Of a stretch of DNA of 64,000 bases, positions 18,651 to 27,579 are shown piece after piece. Origin of the DNA: Sphingobium arseniciresistens (lineage in GTDB: Bacteria > Pseudomonadota > Alphaproteobacteria > Sphingomonadales > Sphingomonadaceae). The stretch spans positions 1 to 64,000 of the forward strand of contig JARFNK010000007.1 of NCBI GenBank assembly GCA_029167225.1, given 5' to 3'. How positions within the stretch are numbered: the first letter of the stretch is position 1; every line of letters begins with the position of its first letter. A program made the translations under genes and the position numbers. The notes beneath the pieces are model-generated. The model did no database searches. It was given only the letters and a program-made list of their open reading frames with translations, and was not told the DNA's origin.

Positions 18651-20384
18651 GTGAAGCAGGTTCCTGTTACACGGTTTGCGTTGCTGGCTCTCTTTTCCGC
18701 GTCGGTGGTGTTCGCGCAGGCGGATGACAAGCCAGGCGGCGCCGATGGCATGATGAAGGAAACCGAGGAGGGCATTCCCGTCTCGGACAATCAGGTTGTC
18801 GAGAAATGCGGCACCTGCCATGCGCCTGATGCAAAGGGCAATCTGTCGCGCATCTCGTGGATCCGCACCACGCCGGAGGGCTGGGCGCAGGCGATCAAGC
18901 GCATGGTGCGGCTGAACGGCCTGCAGATAACGCCGGAGGAATCCCGTGCGGTCGTCAAGTCTCTGTCGGCATCGCATGGCCTGGCGCCCGAAGAGGCGCG
19001 GGCGGTGATGTATATCCCTGAAAAGCGGATCATCGACGAGACCAGCATCCCCAATGATGCGGTGCGCGGTGCCTGTGCCTCCTGCCATGCCTTTGGCCAG
19101 CCTTTGTCATGGCGCCGTTCCAAGCTGGAATGGAAGCAGCTGCAGGACATGCACGTCGCCCTCTATTCGCAGGCCGACGCCCAGTATCGCCGGCCGGTGG
19201 AGGAAGGCGGCGGGCCGGGGACACCGGATGCGCCGAAGAAGACGCGCGGCGAGGTCGGGCTGGAATATATGCAGAAGACCGCGCTGCTGCACACGCCCGA
19301 ATGGGCGGCGTGGAGTTCCCGCCTGCGCGCGCCGCGCCTGGCCGGGCAATGGCTGGTCATGGCGTCGGTGCCGGGGCAGGGGCGTTTCGTCGGCGAGATG
19401 ACGGTCGCGCCGGGCGCGGCGAAGGACGAGTTCCGCACCAGCGTTTCGCTGCGTTCGATCAGCACCGGCGCGACCCTCAATCGCACCGGCACGGCGCTGG
19501 TCTATGCCGGCTATTCCTGGCGCGGCACGTCGAAGGGGGCGGCGAGCCCGGCGCGACCCGACGATCTCGCCAGCACCGCGCGCGAAGCCATGTGGTTCTC
19601 GCCCGACCAGCAGGGTGCGGAGGGGCGCTGGTTCTGGGGCGATTATCAGGAATTCGGCTTCGACGTGAAACTGACGCGGGCGACGGCAGCGCCGACGATC
19701 CTCGCAGTCACGCCCGGCATGGTGAAGGCGGGCGCGAAGGCGGTCGAGGTCAGGATCCTGGGCAACAACCTGCCGGCTTCGCTGGCGGCGGCGGATATCG
19801 ATCTGGGCGCGGGCGTGGAGGTGAAGAAGGTCGTCTCCGCGAGCCCCGGGGAAGCCGTGCTGAGCGTGGACGTCGCGGCGAACGCGCCATCGGGCCAGCG
19901 CGATGTCGGCATCGCGGGCGCCGTGCTGGAAAAGGCGTTCCCGGTCTTCCACAAGGTCGATTATCTCAAGGTCACGCCCGAAACCGCCATGGCGCGGCTT
20001 GGCGGCACGAAATTCCCCAAGGGCTTCCAGCAGTTCGAGGCGATCGGCTTTGAAAACGGTCTGGACGGCAAGCCGGGCACTGCGGACGACATCGCCATCG
20101 GTCCGGTCGACGTGAACTGGACCGTCCAGGAATTCCTGTCGGTCTATGATGACGACGACAAGAAATATGTCGGCACGCTGAGCCCGACGGCCCTGTTCAC
20201 GCCGGGCCTTGAAGGCCCCAATCCCGAACGCCGCTTCGGCCGCAACAATTATGGCGAGGTGTGGGTGGTCGCCACCGCGAAGTCCGAAAAGGACAAGTTC
20301 GGCAAGCCGCTCAGCGCCCGCTCCTATCTGGTCGTCGCCGTCCCAACCTATCAACGCTGGGATCAGCCGGAGGTCTCCAAATGA
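18651..20384 (+). CDS. qhpA: Quinohemoprotein amine dehydrogenase alpha subunit (di-haem)
   Basis: A 577-residue precursor with signal peptide VKQVPVTRFALLALFSASVVFAQA. Two CXXCH haem motifs, VEKCGTCHAPDAKG and GACASCHAFGQ, lie in the N-terminal domain, followed by a lipocalin-like/Ig-like beta region (QWLVMASVPGQGRF; VTPGMVKAGAKAVEVRILGNNLP), the arrangement of the alpha subunit of QHNDH from Pseudomonas and Paracoccus. It carries electrons from the cysteine tryptophylquinone in the gamma subunit to an external cytochrome. I chose GTG 18651 because GAGGGGGAAG precedes it and the signal peptide starts there. The stop overlaps qhpD by 4 bases. Confidence 0.92.
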   Translation: MKQVPVTRFALLALFSASVVFAQADDKPGGADGMMKETEEGIPVSDNQVVEKCGTCHAPDAKGNLSRISWIRTTPEGWAQAIKRMVRLNGLQITPEESRAVVKSLSASHGLAPEEARAVMYIPEKRIIDETSIPNDAVRGACASCHAFGQPLSWRRSKLEWKQLQDMHVALYSQADAQYRRPVEEGGGPGTPDAPKKTRGEVGLEYMQKTALLHTPEWAAWSSRLRAPRLAGQWLVMASVPGQGRFVGEMTVAPGAAKDEFRTSVSLRSISTGATLNRTGTALVYAGYSWRGTSKGAASPARPDDLASTAREAMWFSPDQQGAEGRWFWGDYQEFGFDVKLTRATAAPTILAVTPGMVKAGAKAVEVRILGNNLPASLAAADIDLGAGVEVKKVVSASPGEAVLSVDVAANAPSGQRDVGIAGAVLEKAFPVFHKVDYLKVTPETAMARLGGTKFPKGFQQFEAIGFENGLDGKPGTADDIAIGPVDVNWTVQEFLSVYDDDDKKYVGTLSPTALFTPGLEGPNPERRFGRNNYGEVWVVATAKSEKDKFGKPLSARSYLVVAVPTYQRWDQPEVSK

Positions 20385-21832
20385 CCGTGATGCATGCACC
20401 CACATATCGGCAGGGGGAATATCATCCCTTCCAGGCCGCGGATCGCGACTTCATCTACCTGGTCAGTGCCGGCGCGGTGTTCGAGATCGACGATGCTGTC
20501 GGCGCTGTGCTGAAACGGCTGGAGGGACAGGAGCTGACCCACGCCGCGCTCGTCAAGGCACTGGTCGAGCAGGGGCGCGATCACGCTGATGCGGAGGAAT
20601 TGGTGCGCGAACTGCGCAACGCCCAGCTGATCCAGCTCGGCCATGCGCTGCCGGTTTCCGTACCCGAAGCGCCGCCCGCCGATTTCCCGCTGCAGGCACT
20701 GGTGCTCAACATCACCAACCAGTGCAACCTTGCCTGCACCTATTGCTATGAATTCGGCGCGGACAAGATCGCCACGCCGGCGGGCAAGCCCAAATATATG
20801 ACGCTGGAGACCGCGCGTGCCTCGGTCGACCTGCTGCTCGCCGAAGCGGTCGGCCGCAAGGCGGTGCATATCACCTTCTTCGGCGGCGAGACGCTGATGA
20901 ACTTCAAGCTGCTGCGCGACGTGGTGGGTTATGCCAATGGCGCGTCGGCGGCGCAGGGCAAGGCGATCACCTACAGCCTCACCACCAATGCGACGCTGCT
21001 GACGCCGGAGATCGTGACCTTCCTCTCGGACAACCGGATCGGTGTGACGGTCAGCATGGACGGGCCGCCGGAACTGCAGGACAAGCACCGCGTCTACAAG
21101 AACGGCAAGGGCAGCTATGCCGTGATCGAGCCCCGGTTGCGGACGCTGATCGCCAACCACAAGACTCGCGCCGTCACCGCCCGCGTCACGCTGACCGAGG
21201 GCGTGACCGACGTGATCCGCATCTTCCGCCACCTGAAGGATGATTTGGGCTTCCACGAAGTCGGCTTCGCGCCGGTGACGACGGCCGAAAAGCGCGATTA
21301 TTCCATCGACGACAGCGGCATGGACAGCGTGCTGGACCAGTTCCACCAGCTCGCCGATGAATGGCTGGAATTTGCGCTGCGTGGCGAGGTGCACGGCTTC
21401 ACCAATGTCAGCGAGACGATCAGCGAGTTGATCTCCGGCGTCAACAAGTCGCATCCCTGCGGCGCGGCGCTCGGGCTGATGGGGGTTAGCCCCTCGGGCG
21501 ATCTGTCGCCCTGCCACCGCTTCACCGATGCAGACACCCACAGCATGGGTCATGTGTCGAGCGGCATCGACCGCGAGAAGCAGAGCGACTTCCTTGCGCG
21601 CGGGCATGTCGGCGCGAAATATGACTGCCAGAGCTGCTGGGCGCGGCCGCTCTGCGCTGGCGGCTGCCATCATGAGGCCTTTGTCCGCTATGGCGACACC
21701 GGCCATGCCAACCTGCATTATTGCGACTGGATCCGGCAGTGGACGGACACCTGCCTGCGCATCTACGGCGTGCTGGCCGCGCAAAATCCCGCATTTCTGG
21801 AACGCTTTGCTGAGCGAAAGGGGCTGTCATGA
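20381..21832 (+). CDS. qhpD: Radical SAM peptide thioether synthase QhpD
   Basis: A 483-residue radical SAM/SPASM enzyme. An N-terminal peptide-binding (RRE-like) region of about 100 residues precedes the SAM cluster motif CNLACTYC (Cys115, 119, 122), followed by FFGGETLMNF. The C-terminal part has the auxiliary cluster cysteines: HPCGAALGLMG, LSPCHRF, YDCQSCWARPLCAGGCHHEAF and a later C. QhpD forms the three Cys-to-Asp/Glu thioether links in the gamma subunit before export. Start ATG 20381 overlaps the qhpA stop (ATGA), and its own stop overlaps qhpC by 4 bases, indicating tight translational coupling. Confidence 0.93.
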   Translation: MTVMHAPTYRQGEYHPFQAADRDFIYLVSAGAVFEIDDAVGAVLKRLEGQELTHAALVKALVEQGRDHADAEELVRELRNAQLIQLGHALPVSVPEAPPADFPLQALVLNITNQCNLACTYCYEFGADKIATPAGKPKYMTLETARASVDLLLAEAVGRKAVHITFFGGETLMNFKLLRDVVGYANGASAAQGKAITYSLTTNATLLTPEIVTFLSDNRIGVTVSMDGPPELQDKHRVYKNGKGSYAVIEPRLRTLIANHKTRAVTARVTLTEGVTDVIRIFRHLKDDLGFHEVGFAPVTTAEKRDYSIDDSGMDSVLDQFHQLADEWLEFALRGEVHGFTNVSETISELISGVNKSHPCGAALGLMGVSPSGDLSPCHRFTDADTHSMGHVSSGIDREKQSDFLARGHVGAKYDCQSCWARPLCAGGCHHEAFVRYGDTGHANLHYCDWIRQWTDTCLRIYGVLAAQNPAFLERFAERKGLS

Positions 21833-22188
21833 AGCATCTTCGGCCGATCAACAAAAAGGCGCAGCGCATCGACGACCTCGTCTCGGCGATGGAGCAGGAC
21901 GCGGCGGAACCGGGCATGGAAGCGGAGGATGTGGTTGCGCTCCAGCAGCAGCCGCGCCCGCATGTGCCGATGGGTTGCACCCTGTCCTTCTCGCCGGGCT
22001 GGGAAGTCGATGCGGGCGGCGGCACGGCGGGCCTGTGCCAGCCGGTCGAGCGCGACATCTATGACTGCTACGTCACCTGTTTCTGGCCGGTGCAGGTGCC
22101 CGATCACGTCAACTATTCACCCGACTGGGCCAGCAACTGCGCGACCGCGACGAAGGACTGGCGCAACCTCGATCTGGTCTTCCCATGA
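21829..22188 (+). CDS. qhpC: Quinohemoprotein amine dehydrogenase gamma subunit (CTQ precursor)
   Basis: A 119-residue precursor of the catalytic subunit. Aligning to the known mature numbering (Cys7-Glu16, Cys27-Asp33, Cys41-Asp49, and CTQ Cys37-Trp43), every partner falls at the exact spacing: Cys50-Glu59, Cys70-Asp76, Cys84-Asp92 and Cys80-Trp86. The mature part would begin near residue 44, so the leader that QhpE removes is about 43 residues (polar, helical, no signal peptide). A further cysteine, Cys104 in WASNCATAT, has no partner in that scheme. The mature protein is exported by QhpF after cross-linking, with Trp86 oxidised with help from QhpG. Confidence 0.96.
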   Translation: MKHLRPINKKAQRIDDLVSAMEQDAAEPGMEAEDVVALQQQPRPHVPMGCTLSFSPGWEVDAGGGTAGLCQPVERDIYDCYVTCFWPVQVPDHVNYSPDWASNCATATKDWRNLDLVFP

Positions 22189-22243
22189 TCGGTCCGGCTG
22201 CCCCCTTCCCCTTTCCCCCAACAGTGCAGGAAGAGCCCGCCGC

Positions 22244-23335
22244 ATGAAGACGCTGTGCCTCACGCTCGCCGCCGGCCTTGCCATGCTCGGCAGCGCCGTT
22301 TCCTCCCAGGCGGCGACGCTGTTCATGGGCTCCTATCCCGATACGCTGCTGGTGTTCGACGAGGCGAAGGGCGCGGTGACGGACCGCATCAAGCTGGACA
22401 CCGGGCTGCCCACCAGCATGCAGCTGTCGGATGATGCCAAGCGCATCTACGTCACCACGATCACGACCAGCGGGGTCGAGGTGATCGACGTCGCCACGCA
22501 CAAGGTCATCAATAAGTTCAGCCTGAACGACGGCCCCCGGCGCTATCGCTTCTATGGTGGCGCTCCTGACCCCACGGGCCGCTTTTTCTACACGGTCATC
22601 ACCCAGATCGACAAGGAGATCGACCGCTACAAGGTGAGCAAGCCGCTCTATGCGGTCATCGACCTCAAACTGCAGAAGGTCGTGAAGACGGCGGAGATCG
22701 ACAAGGAAGACGAGAAGTCGGGCGGCTTCCGCGCGGGCTACAAGGTGTCGGGCGATGGCAAGTTCCTCTATGTCTTCGGTGAAAAGGTGGTCATCGTCGA
22801 CACCGCGACGCTCAAGGCGATCGACCATATCGACCTTGCCAAGCCGGAAGGGACGGGGTTGGAGAATGTCGGCTTCGGCGGCACGCTGGATAATATCCGC
22901 ACGCCGGGCCAATATGTCTCGCTGTTCAACGCGTCCGACCCCTATATCCACAACAAGATGTTCGGGGTTGCCCGCTTCGACCTCAACACCCGCCAGTTCG
23001 ATTTCACCCCGGTCGGCCCGGCGCCGGCCGCGATGGCGGGCCTGCAGATGTCGCCCGACGGCAAGGAGGCCTATACCGTCGTCACCAACGGCACGCTCGG
23101 CAACAAGCGCTGCGAATTCTGGCGCTTCGACATGACGACGAACGCGGTGCTCGACAAGGCGGAGTTCCAGTGCCGCTCGCGCTTCCGCTTCGGCCTGTCG
23201 AACGATGGCGCCAAGTTCTACATCTATGGTGCCAGCTACGATATCGAGGTTTATGACGCCAAGACGCTGAAATATGAAAGCACCTGGGATCTGGGATACG
23301 ACACCACCGGCGCGGGCATGGTCGCGGTGCAGTGA
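22244..23335 (+). CDS. qhpB: Quinohemoprotein amine dehydrogenase beta subunit
   Basis: A 363-residue secreted seven-bladed beta-propeller. Signal peptide MKTLCLTLAAGLAMLGSAVSSQA; propeller repeats such as TLLVFDEAKGAVTDRIKL, GVEVIDVATHKVINKF, KVVIVDTATLKAIDHI and YDIEVYDAKTLKYESTW show the YVTN-like blade pattern. In QHNDH this subunit surrounds the gamma subunit and shapes the substrate channel. It follows qhpC by 55 bases and completes the A-D-C-B order seen in known clusters. The frame is open upstream but the signal peptide fixes the start. Confidence 0.93.
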   Translation: MKTLCLTLAAGLAMLGSAVSSQAATLFMGSYPDTLLVFDEAKGAVTDRIKLDTGLPTSMQLSDDAKRIYVTTITTSGVEVIDVATHKVINKFSLNDGPRRYRFYGGAPDPTGRFFYTVITQIDKEIDRYKVSKPLYAVIDLKLQKVVKTAEIDKEDEKSGGFRAGYKVSGDGKFLYVFGEKVVIVDTATLKAIDHIDLAKPEGTGLENVGFGGTLDNIRTPGQYVSLFNASDPYIHNKMFGVARFDLNTRQFDFTPVGPAPAAMAGLQMSPDGKEAYTVVTNGTLGNKRCEFWRFDMTTNAVLDKAEFQCRSRFRFGLSNDGAKFYIYGASYDIEVYDAKTLKYESTWDLGYDTTGAGMVAVQ

Positions 23336-23366
23336 CGGGCTGTAGCGCTCCCGGAGCCTCCCGCCG

Positions 23367-24410
23367 ATGATCGTCGGCATAAGGGGCAGCGGCATTGCCG
23401 CGACCGGATGCGCGCATCTGTTGCGAGGGGCGGGCCTTCGGGTCGCACACGCGCCCGCTCCTCGCGCTACCGTGCCGACCGTGATGCTGAGCGACGCGGC
23501 GTTGTCCCTGCTGCGCGGCGTGTTCGATCGGCCCGGCCTGTTCGCCGGCCGCCCGCGCATCAAGCGCCGCGTGATCGCCTGGAGCAGCGCCGTGCCGGTC
23601 GTGGTCCCGCATGAGGCGGTTCTGCTGTCCGAAGCGGAGGTCCAGGCGGAACTGGCGGGATCGGGACCGTCGGTGCCGGAAGATCGGGTCGTGTCGGAGC
23701 AAGGGGATGACGGCATCGGGCAGACCGATTTCACCATCTTCGCCGCGCCGCCGATGCCCGAAGGCGGGATGCGGATCTTTGGCGAGCGCCATGCCGTCGC
23801 AGCCAGGGTCCGCCTGCGCGATCAGGCCTGCGCGGAGGAATGCCGGATCGAGGCGGTCGATGCCGGCTGGCTGTTCCTGGTGCCAGCCTCCCCCGACGAG
23901 GGCCGGTTGCGTGGCTGGCTGATGGGAGTGGGCGGCGCGCTCGACGATCTGCTCGCCGACAGCCGCCTGATCGCGCCGCTGGTCGAACCACTGGGCACCT
24001 CGTCCATTCCATTCCTGGCCGCGCCGCGCCTCGCCATGCCATTGATCGGCACCGACTGGCTGGCCTGTGGCAGCGCGGCGCTGGGCTTCGATCCGATCTG
24101 CGGCGATGGCACGGCGCAGTCGGTGCGCGAGGCGATCCTGGCCGCGGCGGTGCTGACGGAGATGGCGGACGGCGGTGATCCGCAGGCACTGCAGACCCAT
24201 TATCGATCCATGCTGATCGCGGCCATGCGCCGGCACCTGTCGCTCTGCGCGAACTTCTATCGCAATGGAGGGCGCAGCGACTGGTGGCGCGGGCAGTTCG
24301 ATGCGCTGATGCAGGGCTATGGCTGGTGTACGCAGCTGCTAGCCGACATGCCCGAGCCGCGCTTCATGCTGCAGGATTTCCGCCTCGTGCCCCGGCAGGA
24401 CGCGGCGTGA
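23367..24410 (+). CDS. qhpG: QhpG-like flavin-dependent monooxygenase for CTQ biogenesis
   Basis: A 347-residue flavoprotein. The N-terminus MIVGIRGSGIAATGCAHLLRGAGLRV is a variant FAD-binding GxGxxG fold, and a second FAD contact, LACGSAALGFDPICGDGTAQSV, lies near residue 235. The family inserts oxygen into the future quinone tryptophan of the cross-linked gamma subunit. In the clusters described for Paracoccus the order is B-E-F-G; here G comes first. Spacing from qhpB is 31 bases, and the stop overlaps the next start. Confidence 0.88.
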   Translation: MIVGIRGSGIAATGCAHLLRGAGLRVAHAPAPRATVPTVMLSDAALSLLRGVFDRPGLFAGRPRIKRRVIAWSSAVPVVVPHEAVLLSEAEVQAELAGSGPSVPEDRVVSEQGDDGIGQTDFTIFAAPPMPEGGMRIFGERHAVAARVRLRDQACAEECRIEAVDAGWLFLVPASPDEGRLRGWLMGVGGALDDLLADSRLIAPLVEPLGTSSIPFLAAPRLAMPLIGTDWLACGSAALGFDPICGDGTAQSVREAILAAAVLTEMADGGDPQALQTHYRSMLIAAMRRHLSLCANFYRNGGRSDWWRGQFDALMQGYGWCTQLLADMPEPRFMLQDFRLVPRQDAA

Positions 24411-26128
24411 GCGATCCGCGCCCCACCATGCCGCCCGGTGCGCCCGTGGCCGACTGGGGCAGCTATCGCCGGCTTGGCCCCTATCTCCGTCCCTATTGGC
24501 GGCCGCTGCTGCTGGTGCTGGCGATCAGTCTGCTCTCGACCGCGCTGGGGCTGGCGCAGCCCTATCTGTCCAAGCTGATGATCGACCAGGCGCTGCTGCG
24601 GCGGGACATGGATGCGCTCATCCGCATCGCGGCGATCATGATCGCGGTCACGCTGGCAGGCTTCGGCGTCAACATCCTTGCCAGCTACCGCTATGTCGCG
24701 CTCTCCGCCGCGATGCTCTACGATATTCGCGCGGCGCTGCTGCGCCACCTGCAATCGCTCTCGCCACGCTTCTATGGCAGCTTCCGGCTGGGCGACCTGA
24801 TTTCCCGGATGAACAGCGATGTGAGCGACGTGCAGCGGATCGCATCCGACACGCTGCTTTCGGTGGTCAGCAACCTCCTGTTCTTCGTCGGCTGCGTGGC
24901 GATGATGCTGTGGCTGGACTGGCGGCTGTTCCTGGTCAGCGTCGTGCTGGTTCCTGCAAGCCTGCTGACCTTTGCCTATTACCAGCGCCGCCTGACCGCG
25001 CTGACGCGGGACATGCGGGAGAAGGGCGCGGACCTTGGCAGCCTGCTCGTCGATACCGTCATGGGCATGCGGGTCGTCGCCTCGCTGCGCGCGGGCGAGC
25101 ATGAGGTGCAGCGTTTTCGTGCCCGCAACGACGCCTTTGTCGGGTCGATGCTGAAGATGCAGGTGGCGTCCTTCATGACCGGGGCGTTGCCCGGCACGCT
25201 GATGACGGCAGCGACATCCGCGGTGATCCTCTATGGCGGCGCGATGATCATCGACGGGCGGATGAGCATTGGCACGCTGGTCGCCTTCATGACCTATCAT
25301 ATGCGACTGCTCTCGCCCATCCAGACGCTGATGGGGCTGACATCGGGGCTGGCCTCCGCTCGTGTCTCGCTCGGTCGGATCTTCGAGCTGTTCGATACGC
25401 CAGCGGACGTCGTCGAGCGGCCCGGCGCGCTGCCGCTTGCAAAGGTGACGGGAGCGATCCGCTTCGATCATGTGTCGATGCGCTATGATCGTGACGCGGT
25501 GCTGAGCGATGTCGACGTGGAGATCGCGCCGGGCAGCCTCTGCGCGATCCTTGGCCCCAGCGGCGTCGGCAAGTCGACCATGGCGGACCTGCTGGTGCGC
25601 TATCTCGATCCCGATGCGGGCGTCATCCGCATTGATGGCCAGGATATTCGCGACTATCGGCTCGACGACCTGCGGCGCGAGATCATCCTCGTCGATCAGG
25701 CACCCTATCTGTTCAACGATACGATCGCGGCGAACATCGCCTTCGCCATGCCGCAGGTGGACCAGGCGGCGATCGCGGCGGCCGCCCATGCGGCGGGGCT
25801 CGACGCATTCATTGCCTGCCTGCCGGAAGGCTACGCCACGCGCACCGGCGAGCGCGGCCTGGCGCTGTCGGCCGGCGAACGGCAGCGGGTCGTACTCGCC
25901 CGCGCGCTGCTGCGCCGCCCGAGCGTCCTCATCCTCGACGAGCCGACATCGGCGCTCGACGGCGAGACCGAGCAGCGGATCGCCCATCGGCTGCGCGGCG
26001 CACTGCCTGATGCTACGATCGTTGTCATCACCCACAAGCCGGCGCTCGCCCGGATGGCCGATGCGATCATCACGCTGGAGGACGGACGCGCCCTGATGAC
26101 GCGGCACGAGGCGCCCGTTGATGCCTGA
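24407..26128 (+). CDS. qhpF: ABC exporter QhpF
   Basis: A 573-residue half-transporter with six membrane helices (LLLVLAISLLSTALGLA, LLFFVGCVAMMLWLDW and others in residues 20-310) fused to an ATPase: Walker A GPSGVGKST near residue 383, signature ALSAGERQRVVLA, Walker B VLILDEPTSALDG. QhpF moves the cross-linked gamma subunit across the inner membrane, since QhpC has no Sec or Tat signal. GTG 24407 overlaps the qhpG stop (GTGA); ATG 24428 is an alternative start. Confidence 0.88.
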   Translation: MSDPRPTMPPGAPVADWGSYRRLGPYLRPYWRPLLLVLAISLLSTALGLAQPYLSKLMIDQALLRRDMDALIRIAAIMIAVTLAGFGVNILASYRYVALSAAMLYDIRAALLRHLQSLSPRFYGSFRLGDLISRMNSDVSDVQRIASDTLLSVVSNLLFFVGCVAMMLWLDWRLFLVSVVLVPASLLTFAYYQRRLTALTRDMREKGADLGSLLVDTVMGMRVVASLRAGEHEVQRFRARNDAFVGSMLKMQVASFMTGALPGTLMTAATSAVILYGGAMIIDGRMSIGTLVAFMTYHMRLLSPIQTLMGLTSGLASARVSLGRIFELFDTPADVVERPGALPLAKVTGAIRFDHVSMRYDRDAVLSDVDVEIAPGSLCAILGPSGVGKSTMADLLVRYLDPDAGVIRIDGQDIRDYRLDDLRREIILVDQAPYLFNDTIAANIAFAMPQVDQAAIAAAAHAAGLDAFIACLPEGYATRTGERGLALSAGERQRVVLARALLRRPSVLILDEPTSALDGETEQRIAHRLRGALPDATIVVITHKPALARMADAIITLEDGRALMTRHEAPVDA

Positions 26129-26864
26129 GCTCTTCGCGGGCCTGAGCGGGCAGGGTATCCGCATCGCCGTGGTCGACAGTGGCGTGCATTCCGATCATCC
26201 GCACATCGCCGCCGGGCAGCTTCTTGAAGGCGTGGCGATCTCGTCGCAGGGTGCGGTTGCGGGCGACGATGCCGATGCCACGCTCGACCGTCTCGGCCAT
26301 GGCACCGCCGTTATCGCTGCGATACAGGAAAAGGCACCCGCAGCCCTCTGCCTGCCCATCAGGGTCTTTCATGAGAAATTACAGACGACGGCTACGGCGC
26401 TGGTCGCCGCGATCGACTGGTGCATCGCGGCGCGGGTGGATGTCATCAATCTCAGCCTCGGGACGGTCAACGAGGCCCATCGACCGGCCTTCGAAGGGGT
26501 AGCCGAACGCGCGCTGGATGCCGGGATTCTGCTGGTCGCCGCCCGCGCGGCGAATGACAGGCTCTGCTTTCCCGGCAGCCTGCCGCAGGCGATCAGCGTC
26601 GGCCTCGACTGGGATTGCCCGCGCGAGGCATATCGCATGCAGGCGGAGGGGGAGGAAAGGGTCTTCCTTGCCTCTGGCCACCCCCGCCCGATCCCTGGCG
26701 TGCCGCAGCGCCGCAACCTCTACGGGATCAGCTTCGCCGTCGCCAACATGACCGGCTTCGCCGCGCGCGCGTGCGAGCAACTCGGGCGATCGGCAGAGGG
26801 GCGCGAGCGCGTATCGGCTGCGGGCGCCCTGCTGGAACAGCGCATGTCGGTTGCCGCCGTTTAG
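26121..26864 (+). CDS. qhpE: Subtilisin-like leader protease QhpE
   Basis: A 247-residue subtilase without signal peptide, so cytoplasmic. Catalytic triad candidates: Asp19 (IAVVDSGV), His60 (GHGTAV) and Ser204 (LYGISFAVANMTGF, where the family usually has GTS); the oxyanion Asn is probably Asn145 (ARAANDR). QhpE cleaves the leader from the gamma subunit after QhpD cross-linking. The start overlaps the qhpF stop by 8 bases. It is the last gene of the operon, with the cytochrome c gene converging only 7 bases away. Confidence 0.9.
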   Translation: MPELFAGLSGQGIRIAVVDSGVHSDHPHIAAGQLLEGVAISSQGAVAGDDADATLDRLGHGTAVIAAIQEKAPAALCLPIRVFHEKLQTTATALVAAIDWCIAARVDVINLSLGTVNEAHRPAFEGVAERALDAGILLVAARAANDRLCFPGSLPQAISVGLDWDCPREAYRMQAEGEERVFLASGHPRPIPGVPQRRNLYGISFAVANMTGFAARACEQLGRSAEGRERVSAAGALLEQRMSVAAV

Positions 26865-26871
26865 GCGCGCG

Positions 26872-27351
26872 CTATGAGGGAATAAGGCCCTTGGCGGCAA
26901 GGCGCCCACGCTCCGCCGCGACTTCGGCCGATGTCTTCCGGCCTTCCGCGCGGATCTTGGCGATTTCCGCGGCGGAGAAGGCAGGCACGGGCTTTCCGGG
27001 CTTTTGCAGGGCGACTGCGTGGTTCAGCACATCGGCAATATCCTGATCCTTGAGCGTTCCCATGCCGGGCATCAGGCCGGTGATCGGTTTCCCGTCGACC
27101 TTGATCGGTCCATAGATGCCGTAGAGCAGCACGGAGGCGAGATAATGCCGCCCGTCGGGCGAAGCGGCGATCTGTGACACCCGTCCGCTGAGCCGGGGGA
27201 ATTGCCCTGGCAGCCCAGCGCCGGAAGGCTGGTGACACATGGAGCAACGGCTGCTGAATGTCTGGAGCCCGGTTGCCGATGCGGGGCTCATAAGCGCCGC
27301 CATCATCATGGCCGACAATGCTATTCCAAATTCCCGGAAACCCTGTGTCAT
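26872..27351 (-). CDS. Periplasmic mono-haem cytochrome c, probable electron acceptor of the amine dehydrogenase
   Basis: A 159-residue protein with signal peptide (FREFGIALSAMMMAALMSPASA), a single haem motif CSMCH at residues 36-40, and a probable distal Met in LMPGMGTLKDQDIADVLNH. After the cytochrome domain there is a charged C-terminal helix (FSAAEIAKIRAEGRK). Convergent with qhpE and preceded by the same operator as qhpA and aauB (27474-27487), which argues that it serves the amine dehydrogenases. ATG 27351 chosen so that the signal peptide is N-terminal; the frame extends 19 codons further upstream. Confidence 0.85.
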   Translation of the reverse strand: MTQGFREFGIALSAMMMAALMSPASATGLQTFSSRCSMCHQPSGAGLPGQFPRLSGRVSQIAASPDGRHYLASVLLYGIYGPIKVDGKPITGLMPGMGTLKDQDIADVLNHAVALQKPGKPVPAFSAAEIAKIRAEGRKTSAEVAAERGRLAAKGLIPS

Positions 27352-27473
27352 GATGTGGCGCGTCCCCTTTGAAACCCTGCGATTGAGCAACGACGTCGGC
27401 CAGCACATGGGGCGGTCGACGGCATCCCGCGACCGCCCGATGAACGGGCTGCGTTGCTGGAATGCATAAATAT

Positions 27474-27487
27474 TGGACAGTCTTCAA
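27474..27487 (-). promoter_or_regulatory. Shared amine-regulon operator, copy 2 (cytochrome c / tetR intergenic)
   Basis: On the minus strand: TTGAA-GACT-GTCCA. A -35 like TTGACG (27498-27493) and a -10 like AATATT (27474-27469) flank it with an 18-base spacer in the direction of the cytochrome c gene. Over 37 bases around this site, 29 are identical to the aauB copy read in the corresponding orientation. It is 123 bases from the cytochrome start and 93 from the tetR start, so either gene could be controlled. Confidence 0.6.
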
Positions 27488-27513
27488 GAATGCGTCAAGC
27501 ATCTTGCCCGAAG

Positions 27514-27537
27514 CGGAGCCAAAGGGTGGCGGCTCCG
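27514..27537. promoter_or_regulatory. Dyad upstream of tetR
   Basis: CGGAGCC - 10 bases - GGCTCCG is a perfect 7-bp inverted repeat 43 bases before the TetR gene, a plausible autoregulatory operator for the TetR protein. Read by eye only. Confidence 0.35.
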
Positions 27538-27579
27538 CCATTTGAGTGGTAGGAGGCTGGCCCCAAGGCAGAGACGCAT

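Noticed and set aside
24317-26164. 615-codon minus-strand open frame opposite qhpF
   Set aside because: Shadow of an ABC transporter with intact Walker motifs.
26872-27351. MauG candidate for TTQ maturation
   Set aside because: Only one CXXCH motif and about 160 residues; MauG is a di-haem protein of about twice that size.
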